From assembly GCA_024742575.1 (NCBI GenBank), contig JANSYF010000033.1, positions 1-38,480 on the forward strand: a stretch of DNA of 38,480 nt, read 5' to 3'. The translations under genes were made by a program, and so were the position numbers. Origin of the DNA: Paracoccaceae bacterium. GTDB taxonomy: Bacteria > Pseudomonadota > Alphaproteobacteria > Rhodobacterales > Rhodobacteraceae. This document shows, one piece after another, positions 7,526 to 16,068 of the stretch (the stretch's first letter is position 1; each line of letters opens with the position of its first letter). The notes beneath the pieces are model-generated. The model was not told the origin of the DNA. It searched no databases and worked only from the letters and a program-made list of their open reading frames with translations.

Positions 7526-8503
7526 TCAGGCGGGGCGCATGGTAGAGCGCGCCATGAATTCGGTCACTTCGTCAGGGGTCGGCATCGCGGGGGCGCACGC
7601 CACGCGCGACACCACAATCGCAGCGGCGGCAGAGCCTTGGCGCACCGCGTCCGTGATAGGCTGGCCATCGGACAGAGCGGCAAGAAACCCCGCCATGAAA
7701 CTGTCGCCCGCGCCCGTGGGTTTCAGGGCTTGGGTTTCAAAAATGCCAGTGCGGGTTTCGCCCTCGGGTGTGATGGTGATCGCTCCCAGATCGCCCATCT
7801 TGTAGACGACGATCTGCGCGCCTTCGGAGATCAAGGATCGTGCTTTCTCAAGCCCTTGGCCTTCAGTTCCGGCCATGAAGTCGAACTCCTCATCATTGCC
7901 GATGACGATGTCACAGAGCGCGGCAGCGCGGGAATAGACATCCGATGCCTCTTGCGCCGAGGCCCAGGAATAGGGCCGGTAATCGACGTCAAAGATCACA
8001 GGCAACCCAGCCGCATTGGCACGCTCGAACGCGTGGAACGTGGCACTGCGCGATGGTTCCGCGGCAAGAACGGTGCCTGTGGTAATCAGCGCCGAAAACC
8101 CGGCATAGGGTAGGGTGTCTACATCCTGCATTGTCATCGCGAAATCGGCGGCGTTGTTGCGGTAGATGACCGATTGCGTGTTCTCTAGCCGGGTTTCAAC
8201 CACAGCCAGCGAGTTGCGCGCTTCGCCTGCGACCGACCGCACGAAGCGACGATCAATCCCGTAATTGTCCAGTTGTTTCAAGCAGTAACGCCCCACCGCA
8301 TCATCCGACACGCAAGTGACCAATGTCGCGTCGCAGCCCATACGGCAAAGACCTGCGGCGATGTTGGCAGACGACCCGCCAAGCGCCGCGGTGAACTGAA
8401 TGGCGTCTTCGATTTCCGTGCCCGGTGGATCGGCATAGAGGTCCATGCCCGCACGTCCAATCACGAGGAAGCCTTTGCCGTGGAGGCGGGCCAGATCTTT
8501 CAT
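7526..8503 (-). CDS. iolC: PfkB-family sugar kinase, IolC-like without DUF2090 (set 1)
   Basis: A 325-residue ribokinase/PfkB kinase. GKGFLVIGRAGMDLYADPP opens the fold, ALGGSSANIAAGLCRMG is the substrate-side motif, and KPTGAGDSFMAGFLAAL carries the catalytic Asp and anion hole. It is closest in layout to 5-dehydro-2-deoxygluconokinase (IolC). Unlike the IolC at 19119-21032 it stops after the kinase domain, and a separate IolJ-like aldolase is encoded in the same operon. The start is ATG 8503. A longer frame reaching 8611 would run through the palindrome at 8550-8571 and is not used. First gene of the minus-strand iolC-iolB-iolJ operon. Confidence 0.83.
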   Translation of the reverse strand: MKDLARLHGKGFLVIGRAGMDLYADPPGTEIEDAIQFTAALGGSSANIAAGLCRMGCDATLVTCVSDDAVGRYCLKQLDNYGIDRRFVRSVAGEARNSLAVVETRLENTQSVIYRNNAADFAMTMQDVDTLPYAGFSALITTGTVLAAEPSRSATFHAFERANAAGLPVIFDVDYRPYSWASAQEASDVYSRAAALCDIVIGNDEEFDFMAGTEGQGLEKARSLISEGAQIVVYKMGDLGAITITPEGETRTGIFETQALKPTGAGDSFMAGFLAALSDGQPITDAVRQGSAAAAIVVSRVACAPAMPTPDEVTEFMARSTMRPA

Positions 8504-8549
8504 GGTCACACTCGTTTTGAGTTGCACGGGTTTGAACAGGACGATACAG

Positions 8550-8571
8550 ATCTTGCAACCGGTTGCAAGAT
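8550..8571. promoter_or_regulatory. Perfect 22-bp palindrome, operator of set-1 divergent promoters
   Basis: A perfect dyad with core TTGCAACCGGTTGCAA, between the ATGs of the iolC-like gene (8503) and the Gfo/Idh gene (8586). The core differs by one base from the palindrome upstream of the LacI gene at 11809-12807. I infer that this LacI binds both. Confidence 0.7.
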
Positions 8572-8585
8572 GCAGGGAGGACACC

Positions 8586-9704
8586 ATGTCCGAGATCGGA
8601 ATCGGGATCATTGGCGGGGGCTACATGGGCAAGGCGCATGCTGTTGCCATGGCGTCTGTTGCCGCCGTGTTCGGCACGCCTTTGCGCCCCCGTCTTGAGA
8701 TGATCGCCGCATCCAACCTTGCCAGTGCCGAGCGGTATCGCGCTTCTTTTGGCTTCAACCGCGCTGCCTCCGATTGGCAAACGCTGGTCGCAGACCCCAA
8801 GGTCGACGCCGTGGTGGTCGCGTCACCACAGGACACCCACCGCGCCATAGCTGAAGCTGCCATCGCGCTGGGCAAACCTGTGCTGTGCGAAAAGCCATTG
8901 GCAGATACGCTGGAAGACTCCCGCGCGATGGTCCAAGCGGCCGAGGCAGCGGGTGTGCCGAACATGATCGGCTTCAACTACATCCGCACCCCGGCCAGCC
9001 AGTTCGTCCGCCAGCTCTTGGCCGAAGGCACCATTGGCGATGTCACATGGTTCCGCTGCGAACACACCGAAGACTTTCTGTCCGATCCCACAACCCCTTT
9101 CAACTGGCGCTGCACGGGGCTCGCCAATGGCAATATGGGCGATCTTGCCCCGCATCCGATCAACGCCGCCCTTGCGCTGATGGGGCCGGTGGCCAAGGTC
9201 TGCGCCGATCTGGAAACCGTGCACAGCACCCGCCCCGGCGGCGCCGTCGACAATGATGACCACGCGCAGATCATGGTGCGTTTTGCGTCGGGCGTGATGG
9301 GACACATCTATTCCAGCCGCATCGCGACGGGCCGGAAGATGGGCTATGCCTATGAAATCACCGGCACGAAGGGCGCGATCCGGTTTGATCAGGAAGACCA
9401 GAACGCCGTCTGGCTGTACCTCGCCGAAGGGCCTGAGGCGACACGCGGCTTTCGCAAGATCCTAACCGGACCTGCCCATCCCGACTACCTGCCGTTCTGT
9501 CAAGGGCCGGGTCACGGCACTGGCTACCAAGACCAGATCATAATCGAGGCCAAAGATTTCCTTACCGCTATCCACACAGGAAAGGCCGTCTGGCCCACCT
9601 TCCGCGATGGGCTTGCGGTGGCCGAGGTGATCGAGGCCATTCACGCCTCTGCCAATGGGGGCGGATGGACAAACGTCAGCGATTTTCAGGAGACCACAGC
9701 ATGA
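8586..9704 (+). CDS. Gfo/Idh/MocA-family oxidoreductase (set 1, first)
   Basis: A 372-residue NAD(P)-dependent sugar or inositol dehydrogenase. The Rossmann motif IGGGYMGKAHA is at residues about 8-18, the catalytic Lys lies in CEKPLADT, and the active-site Asp/His are in MGDLAPHPI. GGGAGG-like bases precede ATG 8586 (an upstream in-frame extension is rejected because it covers the operator). It starts a three-gene operon divergent from iolC-iolB-iolJ. It is followed by a MocC/IolE-like TIM barrel with a 4-base ATGA overlap, the mocA/mocC-type pairing. Likely substrates are myo-, scyllo- or chiro-inositol or an amino or methyl derivative. Levoglucosan- or glycoside-type 3-dehydrogenases of the same family are an alternative. 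Confidence 0.82.
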   Translation: MSEIGIGIIGGGYMGKAHAVAMASVAAVFGTPLRPRLEMIAASNLASAERYRASFGFNRAASDWQTLVADPKVDAVVVASPQDTHRAIAEAAIALGKPVLCEKPLADTLEDSRAMVQAAEAAGVPNMIGFNYIRTPASQFVRQLLAEGTIGDVTWFRCEHTEDFLSDPTTPFNWRCTGLANGNMGDLAPHPINAALALMGPVAKVCADLETVHSTRPGGAVDNDDHAQIMVRFASGVMGHIYSSRIATGRKMGYAYEITGTKGAIRFDQEDQNAVWLYLAEGPEATRGFRKILTGPAHPDYLPFCQGPGHGTGYQDQIIIEAKDFLTAIHTGKAVWPTFRDGLAVAEVIEAIHASANGGGWTNVSDFQETTA

Positions 9705-10591
9705 CCATCCGCATCGGCAATGCCCCCTGTTCGTGGGGTGTCGAATTCGCAGGCGATCCGCGCAACCCGCCTTGGCGGCAGGTGCTAAGCGACTGCGCAG
9801 AGGCGGGCTATACCGGTATCGAACTGGGGCCGGTGGGCTTCATGCCCGAAGACCCGGCGGAACTGGGCGAGGCGCTGTCGGAATTCGGGATGGAGCTGAT
9901 CGGCGGCGTGGTGTTCCGCCCGTTCCACGATGCGGACAAATGGGACGACGTGCTTGACGGTGTGAACCGCACAGCCAAGGCGCTTGCCGCGCATGGGGCG
10001 CAGCATTTTGTGCTGATCGACTCGATCTCGCCCCGCCGTGCGCCCACCGCTGGCCGGTCGGACGAGGCCGAGCAGATGGGGGCGGATGAATGGCGCGCCT
10101 TTGTGCAGCGCATTGAAACAGCGGCCAAGATTGGCGCGGAGGAGTATGGGCTGATCCCTTCGATCCATGCCCATGCCGCCGGGTTCATTGACTTCGAGCC
10201 GGAACTGGAACGCCTGCTGGATGAGGTCGATTCTAGCCTACTCAAGATCTGCTTCGACACCGGCCACCACTCTTATGCCGGGTTCGATCCGGTGGCGTTC
10301 ATGCAGCGCCACATAGACCGGATATCCTACATGCATTTCAAGGACATCGACCCTGCGGTGAAGGCGAATGTCGTGGCCAACCGCACCGATTTCTACAAGG
10401 CTTGCGGGCAGGGCATCTTCTGCAATCTGGGTCAGGGCGATGTCGATTTCCCGGCGGTACGAAACGTGCTTTTGGACGCGGGTTTCGACGGCTGGTGCAC
10501 AGTCGAACAGGACTGTGACCCCACGCTCGACGTGCGGCCTATCGACGATGCGCGGGCGAACCGCGAGTACCTTACCTCTATCGGCTTCTGA
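9701..10591 (+). CDS. MocC/IolE-like sugar phosphate isomerase/epimerase TIM barrel
   Basis: A 296-residue xylose isomerase-like TIM barrel. The N-terminus MTIRIGNAPCSWGVEF and the segment AGYTGIELGPVGFMPEDP match the IolE/MocC group. Metal-site candidates lie in CFDTGHHSYAG, YMHFKDIDP and CTVEQDCDP. IolE dehydrates 2-keto-myo-inositol. MocC is needed for rhizopine use and its exact reaction is not settled to my knowledge. The canonical IolE of this window is at 22858-23763 and is quite different, so this one probably handles another inosose, as dehydratase or epimerase. It is co-translated with the upstream dehydrogenase (ATGA overlap) and followed by a second dehydrogenase. Confidence 0.8.
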   Translation: MTIRIGNAPCSWGVEFAGDPRNPPWRQVLSDCAEAGYTGIELGPVGFMPEDPAELGEALSEFGMELIGGVVFRPFHDADKWDDVLDGVNRTAKALAAHGAQHFVLIDSISPRRAPTAGRSDEAEQMGADEWRAFVQRIETAAKIGAEEYGLIPSIHAHAAGFIDFEPELERLLDEVDSSLLKICFDTGHHSYAGFDPVAFMQRHIDRISYMHFKDIDPAVKANVVANRTDFYKACGQGIFCNLGQGDVDFPAVRNVLLDAGFDGWCTVEQDCDPTLDVRPIDDARANREYLTSIGF

Positions 10592-10633
10592 TCCGGGCAA
10601 GTGATCAGGACGTTTCACGAAAGGACGAACAGA

Positions 10634-11794
10634 ATGGCAAAGCTTCGGTGGGGCATGATCGGTGGCGGCGAAGGCAGCCAGATCGGCCCGGCGCATCGCT
10701 TGGGCGCGGGGCTTGATGGGCATTTCGAGTTTACGGCAGGCGCGCTGGATCACCGGCCCGACGCCGGGCGCGACTATGGCAAGCGGCTGGGCCTCGCCGA
10801 GGATCGCGCCTATGGCGATTGGCGCGAGATGCTAAACGGCGAAAAGGGGCGTGATGACCGGATTGATCTGGTCACGGTCGCCACCCCCAATGCCACGCAT
10901 TTCGAGGTCACAAAGGCGTTTCTTGAAGCCGGGTTTCATGTTCTTTGCGAAAAGCCCATGACCATGACCGTCGAAGAGGGCGAAGAGATCGTGCGCCTGT
11001 CGAAATCCACCGGGCGCATCTGCGCCGTGAACTACGGCTATACCGGTTACAGCCTTGTCCGCCACATGCGGGCGATGGTGGCGCGGGGCGATCTGGGGCG
11101 CATCCGGCTGGTCAAGGCCGAGTTCGCCCACGGCCATCACGCGGATGCCGCAGATGCCGACAACCCGCGTGTGCGCTGGCGCTACGATCCGGCGCAGGCT
11201 GGGGTCAGTGCGCAGTTTGCCGATTGCGGTATTCACGCTCTGCACATGGCGTCTTTTGTCATCGGACAGGAGGTCGCCCGCCTGAGTGCCGACACGGTGA
11301 GTTGCATCGAAAGCCGCGTGCTGGAAGACGACGCGATGCTGAACCTGCGGTTTGATGGCGGCACCGTTGGGCGGCTTTGGACATCATCCATCGCGCTGGG
11401 CAATCAGCACGGTTTGTCGATCCAGGTCTTCGGCGAAAAGGGTGGATTGCGCTGGGCGCAGGAACAGCCGAACCAGTTGTACTACATGCCGCTTGGCCAG
11501 CGTTTGCATGTGATCGAACGCGGTGAGGCGAACCTGTCGCCCGAGGCTGACCGCACCAGCCGTGTCACCATCGGTCATGCCGAGGGGATGCCGCTGGCCT
11601 TTGCCAACATCTATGCCGATTTGGCCGAGGCGATCCGGGCCGAGAAAGACGGCCGCGCGATGGACCCGGCAGCCAACCTCTATCCGCGTGCGGAAGACGG
11701 GCTGCGGTCGATGGCTGCGGTGTTTGCCGTGGCGCAAAGCGGCAAGGCCCAAGGCGGATGGGTGGATGCCCGCCCGCCAATGTTCCGCACATAA
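10634..11794 (+). CDS. Gfo/Idh/MocA-family oxidoreductase (set 1, second)
   Basis: A 386-residue member of the same superfamily but of the subgroup with the extended motif IGGGEGSQIGPAHR near the N-terminus. CEKPMTMT holds the catalytic Lys and FADCGIHALHMA the active-site Asp and His. AAGGA precedes ATG 10634, 42 bases after the previous stop. With the dehydrogenase at 8586 and the TIM barrel at 9701 it could allow oxidation, epimerisation and re-reduction of an inositol isomer, as in scyllo/chiro to myo interconversion. This is inferred from gene order. Substrate and cofactor are not readable from the sequence. Confidence 0.82.
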   Translation: MAKLRWGMIGGGEGSQIGPAHRLGAGLDGHFEFTAGALDHRPDAGRDYGKRLGLAEDRAYGDWREMLNGEKGRDDRIDLVTVATPNATHFEVTKAFLEAGFHVLCEKPMTMTVEEGEEIVRLSKSTGRICAVNYGYTGYSLVRHMRAMVARGDLGRIRLVKAEFAHGHHADAADADNPRVRWRYDPAQAGVSAQFADCGIHALHMASFVIGQEVARLSADTVSCIESRVLEDDAMLNLRFDGGTVGRLWTSSIALGNQHGLSIQVFGEKGGLRWAQEQPNQLYYMPLGQRLHVIERGEANLSPEADRTSRVTIGHAEGMPLAFANIYADLAEAIRAEKDGRAMDPAANLYPRAEDGLRSMAAVFAVAQSGKAQGGWVDARPPMFRT

Positions 11795-11808
11795 ACAAAG
11801 GCTGCGTG

Positions 11809-12807
11809 TCAGGGTTTGGCGCGCAGCGTTTTCCGGTCGATCAAGGTACAGGGCAACAGGACCATCTGTGGTTCCATCGCCGGTTCCGCGATGCCTTGAC
11901 GGATGAGATCGACCGATGTTGCCACGATCTGTTGTGCTGGTTGGCGGATCGTTGTCAGCGCGATTCGGTCCCACGCGGCCATGTTCATGTCGTTGAGGCC
12001 AATAAATCCGATATCCGCCGGAATGCGACGGCCCAAAGCATTGGCGGCATCCATCGCTCCGATGGCGATCACGTCATCACCACAGAACCACGCGTCCACC
12101 TCGGGCGCAGATTCAAGCGCGCGGGTCATGGCGACGCGCCCGGCTTCATAGGAATAGGCAGTGGCGAACTGAACCTCTGGTGCCAACCCATGCGAGGCAA
12201 GCTCGGTGCGAAACCCGTTCAGTCGGTCCGCCGTTGTGGCGGCGTTTTGCGGTCCGCCCAGAAACCCGACCTGACGATAGCCGCGTTCGATCAAAGTCAC
12301 GGCGGCAAGGTGCCCGGCCTCGGTGTTGTCAATGCTCACCCGCGCGGTTTGTGGCGCCTCGGAGGACCAACCAAAGGCATGGACCACAGGGAGGCCCGCA
12401 TCGTGAAACACCTTTGCGAATTCAGGCGGCAGGGTCGATGACGCGACGATCACCCCGTCGACGTTATACTGGCGCAGCATCGACAGAGAACGGCTTGCGT
12501 CTTCTTCGGCGCTGAGGTTGATCAGCAGCGGGCGCAGTTCCGCTTTTTGCAACGCACGGGTGAAAAGATCGAAGATTTCAAGGAAATAGGGGTTCGTAAA
12601 GTTGTTCGAAATCAATCCGACCAACGCGGTACGCCCGGTTGTCAGGCTTGAGGCCAGCACGTTCGGCATGTAGCCCAACTCTTTGGCGGCCGCTTCGACC
12701 TTGGCGCGGGTCTTGGCGGACACGGACGCACCCGGCGTGAAGGTGCGGGAGACCGCCGATTTCGAGACACCCGCCCGAAGTGCAACGTCTTGTAAGGTGA
12801 TGGGCAT
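11809..12807 (-). CDS. LacI-family repressor of the set-1 genes
   Basis: A 332-residue LacI regulator with HTH LQDVALRAGVSKSAVSRTF at residues about 5-22, hinge KVEAAAKELGY and a PBP-like ligand domain ending in LPCTLIDRKTL. Its HTH contact residues (KSAVSR) differ from those of the other two LacI proteins (VATVDR, TATIDR). This agrees with a different operator. It is convergent with the dehydrogenase at 10634 (14 bases between stops) and divergent from the LacI at 12956. A TTGCAACAGGTTGCAA palindrome lies 49-68 bases upstream of its ATG and matches the one in the set-1 divergent promoter. It therefore probably represses set 1 and itself. Confidence 0.9.
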   Translation of the reverse strand: MPITLQDVALRAGVSKSAVSRTFTPGASVSAKTRAKVEAAAKELGYMPNVLASSLTTGRTALVGLISNNFTNPYFLEIFDLFTRALQKAELRPLLINLSAEEDASRSLSMLRQYNVDGVIVASSTLPPEFAKVFHDAGLPVVHAFGWSSEAPQTARVSIDNTEAGHLAAVTLIERGYRQVGFLGGPQNAATTADRLNGFRTELASHGLAPEVQFATAYSYEAGRVAMTRALESAPEVDAWFCGDDVIAIGAMDAANALGRRIPADIGFIGLNDMNMAAWDRIALTTIRQPAQQIVATSVDLIRQGIAEPAMEPQMVLLPCTLIDRKTLRAKP

Positions 12808-12855
12808 CGGTGCGGGCTCCTTTTTCCTGCGTCAGTTTGAAACGCCGTTGCAGCA

Positions 12856-12875
12856 TTTTGCAACAGGTTGCAAAA
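12856..12875. promoter_or_regulatory. TTGCAA palindrome upstream of the set-1 LacI gene
   Basis: The arms TTTTGCAAC (12856-12864) and GTTGCAAAA (12867-12875) are exact reverse complements around AG. The 16-base core differs by one base from the core at 8550-8571. It fits an autoregulatory operator. Confidence 0.65.
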
Positions 12876-12909
12876 CGCGCGATCGGAAAATGCACTCTTG
12901 CCGAAAAGA

Positions 12910-12923
12910 CATCATTTGTGATG
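12910..12923. promoter_or_regulatory. Inverted repeat CATCA-N4-TGATG upstream of LacI paralogue 2
   Basis: CATCA (12910-12914) and TGATG (12919-12923) lie 32-46 bases before ATG 12956. They resemble the half-sites at 2875-2910 and 13985-14035, so this may be a weaker autoregulatory site. The short arms make chance occurrence possible. Confidence 0.4.
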
Positions 12924-12955
12924 GAGTGAAGGCTAGCACAGCCCGGAGGCACGTC

Positions 12956-13984
12956 ATGGCACGCAGAGCAACCATCAAAGATGTGGCCCGTGTGTCCGGT
13001 CTGAGCACTGCGACGATCGACAGGGCGCTGAACGGCCGTGTGAAAGTGCGTGAAGAAACTTTGCGTCGTATCGCCGACGCGGCCCGAGAGGTCGGATATC
13101 ACGCGCGCGGGGTTCTGGATCATCGGCTAAATTCAACGGTTCCCGAACTGCACATCGGTGTTGTCCTTTTAAAGGAAAAGCAGGCCTTTTATCAGGCTTT
13201 CCGGTCCGAAATCGAACGCGCCATTGCGGCACGCACGGATGTTCGGGGCAGGGTGTCCATCCGGTTTTCTAATTCACAATCACCAGATGAATTTGCCGAT
13301 CTGATCAAGAAACTTGGAAACGAGTGTGATGCCGTGGGCGCTGTCGCGGTGAACCATCAGAGCCTCGACAAGGTGGTGTCTGATCTCAAGGTCAAAGATG
13401 TCCCGGTGTTTTCACTGCTCAATGACTTTGCACAAGGAATTAGGCGTAGTTACATAGGTTTAAACAACATGAAAGTGGGGCGGCAAGCCGCTTGGATGTT
13501 GACGCAAACAGCCACTCCGGGGCGCGTGGCGATCTTTGTCGGTGGCAACAGATGGCACGGCCACGACCTGCGAGAAGTGGGTTTCCGCGCCTTTATGCGT
13601 GAAAATGCGCCCAGCTTTGAAACGCTTGAGACGCTGGTCAATCTTGAGACACGGCAGGTGACGTACGAGGCAACGCTCAACCTGTTAGAGCGTAATCCGG
13701 ACTTGCGGGGAATCTATGTCGCCGGCGGCGGGATGGAAGGGGCGATTGCAGCGCTGCGCGAGGTGCGACCGCCGGGAAAGGTGCGCCTTGTGGTGAATGA
13801 AGTGACCCCCGAAAGCCGGGCAGGTTTGCTGGACGGATATGTTCAGATGGCGATCACGACGCCCCTCGCAGAAGTCTGCCAAAGCATGATCGATTTGGCC
13901 ATCAAGGCCTGTTCTGATCCTGACTCGAGCTCTGTCGAACAGCATTTTCTTGACCCGAGGATCATACTTCCCGAAATCCTATAG
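12956..13984 (+). CDS. LacI-family regulator of the inositol ABC/iol operon (paralogue 2)
   Basis: A 342-residue repressor. HTH is TIKDVARVSGLSTATIDR at residues about 6-23, hinge IADAAREVGY, then a sugar-binding-type effector domain with AFYQAFRSEIERAI, VFSLLNDFA, NMKVGRQAAW and YVAGGGMEGAIAALRE. It is paralogous to the LacI at 1833-2864. GGAGG stands before ATG 12956. It is followed, across a 144-base gap with two strong inverted repeats, by the IolI-like gene and the sugar ABC importer, which it probably controls. Inositol or an early intermediate as inducer is inferred from the operon. Confidence 0.9.
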   Translation: MARRATIKDVARVSGLSTATIDRALNGRVKVREETLRRIADAAREVGYHARGVLDHRLNSTVPELHIGVVLLKEKQAFYQAFRSEIERAIAARTDVRGRVSIRFSNSQSPDEFADLIKKLGNECDAVGAVAVNHQSLDKVVSDLKVKDVPVFSLLNDFAQGIRRSYIGLNNMKVGRQAAWMLTQTATPGRVAIFVGGNRWHGHDLREVGFRAFMRENAPSFETLETLVNLETRQVTYEATLNLLERNPDLRGIYVAGGGMEGAIAALREVRPPGKVRLVVNEVTPESRAGLLDGYVQMAITTPLAEVCQSMIDLAIKACSDPDSSSVEQHFLDPRIILPEIL

Positions 13985-14035
13985 TGATGTAAATACATCA
14001 TTTTGCATGCGCAGAAATGCATCATAATTGATGCA
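13985..14035. promoter_or_regulatory. Two perfect operators upstream of the set-2 iol operon
   Basis: TGATGTA-AA-TACATCA (13985-14000) and TGCATCA-TAAT-TGATGCA (14018-14035) are both perfect 7-bp-arm inverted repeats with centres 34 bp apart. The second continues as TGATGCAAACTG, almost the same as TGATGTAAACTG at 2896-2907. These are the likely binding sites for the paralogous LacI proteins. Confidence 0.65.
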
Positions 14036-14128
14036 AACTGTCTGCCGTTCCATTGACGGAATCGGCGTATCGCCGCACTGCTTCCCCTGCGTCAGACAGA
14101 CTGTAGCATTTGGGAGGATGTGATCGTC

Positions 14129-14944
14129 ATGAAGCGTGCACTCAATCACATGACTACTCCAAATCTCAGCTTTGAGGCGTTTCTTAATCTTGCGACCTCA
14201 CTGGGCTGCATCGGTGTCGAAGCGCGAAATGATCTGGATCGTCCGCTGTTCGATGGCCACGACCCCTTCGCAGCCGGCCAGATGGCGCGCGACAAAGGTC
14301 TGCGTCTGGTTGGCCTGAGCCAAGTTTATCCGTTCAACAGCTGGTCTGATGCAATAGGCACGGAAGTGCGCGACCTGATCGCGATTGCGACCGCTTGTGG
14401 TGCGGAAACCATCAGCCTGATCCCGCGCAATGACGGGACAGAATGCGGCAATGGCGAACGTCACGCCAATTTGCGCATCGCGTTAAAGAACATCAAACCT
14501 ATGGTCGAAGATGCCGGACTGATCGCGTTGATCGAACCACTGGGGTTTCCGCGCTCTTCGCTGCGGTCCAAGCAAGATGCGGTAGAGACAATCGAGGCGT
14601 TGGACGCCGCGCATGTGTTCAAGATCGTGCACGACACTTTCCACCATACTTTAGCCGAGGGCGGCCCACTGTTTCCGGCGCATACTGGCATTGTGCATAT
14701 CTCGGGGGTTGTCGACCCGACATTGGGTATTGACCAGATGGAGGACGAACACCGTGGTCTGGTCGATGAAAAAGACCGATTGGGCAACGTCGCACAGATC
14801 CGCGCGCTGCTGGGTGCCGGATATGACGGCCCGATTTCCTACGAATGTTTTTCACCTGTGACGCATGCGCTTCGCGATCCCGAAAACGCGATCCGCAAGT
14901 CGTTCGAGTTCATTTCTTCGCAGCTGGCAGCCGAGGCCGCCTGA
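14129..14944 (+). CDS. IolI-like inosose isomerase/TIM-barrel epimerase
   Basis: A 271-residue xylose isomerase-like TIM barrel. Features include GCIGVEARNDL, LIEPLGFPRSSLRS, IVHDTFHHTLAEGG and ISYECFSP, which place Glu, Asp/His and Glu at the usual metal positions. IolI interconverts inososes (2-keto-myo-inositol and 1-keto-D-chiro-inositol), and first place in an inositol import operon fits. GGGAGG at 14112-14117 is 11 bases from ATG 14129. A GTG at 14120 is only 2 bases from it, so ATG 14129 is preferred. A small GCCCC-GAAT-GGGGC hairpin (14958-14971) follows the gene. Another ketose epimerase function is possible. Confidence 0.72.
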   Translation: MKRALNHMTTPNLSFEAFLNLATSLGCIGVEARNDLDRPLFDGHDPFAAGQMARDKGLRLVGLSQVYPFNSWSDAIGTEVRDLIAIATACGAETISLIPRNDGTECGNGERHANLRIALKNIKPMVEDAGLIALIEPLGFPRSSLRSKQDAVETIEALDAAHVFKIVHDTFHHTLAEGGPLFPAHTGIVHISGVVDPTLGIDQMEDEHRGLVDEKDRLGNVAQIRALLGAGYDGPISYECFSPVTHALRDPENAIRKSFEFISSQLAAEAA

Positions 14945-15024
14945 GTGAAGGGAAACCGCCCCGAATGGGGCTCCGGTGTGTAAAAATGGTGTGCCGGCAC
15001 CACTTTGGGAGGACTAGACTGATG

Positions 15025-15966
15025 AAAAAAACCCTTATTGCCGCGGGCCTTGCCGCCCTCATGTCGACCACCGCAATGGCGGAAACCATTGGTGCGTCGA
15101 TTGCGCGGTTCGATGACAACTTTCTGACCGTGATGCGCAACGGCATGGTGGATTACGCGGCAGGCATCGACGGTGTCGACCTTCAGGTCGAAGACGCACA
15201 AGATGACGTCGCCAAGCAGCTGGACCAGATCAACAACTTTATCGCCTCCGGCGTTGACGCCATCATCGTGAACGCAGTCGATACGTCGGCAACCGAGGCA
15301 ATGTCGCAGGCCGCAGCAAATGCGGGCGTTCCACTGGTTTATGTCAACCGCCAGCCGATCAATGTGGATACGCTGCCTGACAATCAGGCGTTCGTGGCAT
15401 CCAACGAGATTGAATCCGGTACACTGGCCGCGTTCGAGGCGTGCAAACTGCTGCGCGGTATGGGCTATGCCGGTGGCGCATCTGGCTACCTGATGATGGG
15501 TCAGCTGTCGAACCAGGCGGCTGTCCAGCGGACCAAGGACGTGGACGATATCATCGGCATCGACATGTGTAACTTCATCTCGATCATCGACCGCCAGACC
15601 GCAAACTGGTCGCGCGACGAAGCACAGGATCTCATGACCAATTGGCTGTCTTCGGGCGAGGAATTCCAGGTCGTTTTCGCAAATAACGACGAAATGGCGA
15701 TTGGTGCGATTCAGGCGATGAAAGCCTCGGGCATTTCGATGGAAGACGTTGTCGTAGTCGGTGTCGACGCGACACAGGACGCTCTGGTTGCGATGCAGGC
15801 GGGTGATCTTGATGCAACCGTGTTCCAGGACGCGTTTGGTCAGGGTGAAGGTTCGGTCGATGCGGCATTGGCGTTGGCCCGCGGCGACGATGTGGACCAG
15901 AAAGTCTACATCCCGTTCAAACTGGTAACCCCGGCGAATGTCGACGAGTTCCTGAGCAAGAACTGA
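15025..15966 (+). CDS. Sugar (inositol) ABC transporter substrate-binding protein
   Basis: A 313-residue periplasmic protein with a Sec signal peptide (MKKTLIAAGLAALMSTTAMA, cut before ETIG). The rest is a type I periplasmic binding fold like ribose-, IbpA- and MocB-type proteins. Motifs include QINNFIASGVDAIIVNAVDT, GVPLVYVNRQP, VVFANNDEMAIGAIQAMK and VVVGVDATQDAL. It is the first gene of the importer, ahead of permease and ATPase, with GGGAGG before ATG 15025. The iolG-C-D-E genes downstream make myo-inositol or a derivative the likely ligand. A strong hairpin follows the stop, as often seen where the binding protein is made in excess. Confidence 0.88.
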   Translation, partial: KKTLIAAGLAALMSTTAMAETIGASIARFDDNFLTVMRNGMVDYAAGIDGVDLQVEDAQDDVAKQLDQINNFIASGVDAIIVNAVDTSATEAMSQAAANAGVPLVYVNRQPINVDTLPDNQAFVASNEIESGTLAAFEACKLLRGMGYAGGASGYLMMGQLSNQAAVQRTKDVDDIIGIDMCNFISIIDRQTANWSRDEAQDLMTNWLSSGEEFQVVFANNDEMAIGAIQAMKASGISMEDVVVVGVDATQDALVAMQAGDLDATVFQDAFGQGEGSVDAALALARGDDVDQKVYIPFKLVTPANVDEFLSKN

Positions 15967-15985
15967 TCCACGCTTACAGCGAACA

Positions 15986-16010
15986 GGCAGGGCGCATGTC
16001 GCGCCCTGCC
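15986..16010 (+). terminator. Stem-loop between binding protein and permease genes
   Basis: GGCAGGGCGC and GCGCCCTGCC form a perfect 10-bp stem with loop ATGTC, 20 bases after the binding-protein stop. There is no U-run. It probably acts as an mRNA 3'-end stabiliser or partial attenuator that sets high binding-protein and lower permease expression. Confidence 0.6.
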
Positions 16011-16068
16011 ACCCTTCGAGCACTGAGGCCCGTTCCGGGCAAGACCACATCCATCAGGAGTGTCATCA

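Noticed and set aside
8504..8611. N-terminal extension of the set-1 iolC-like kinase to 8611
   Set aside because: It would translate through the perfect palindrome at 8550-8571 and adds residues foreign to PfkB kinases; ATG 8503 fits the family.
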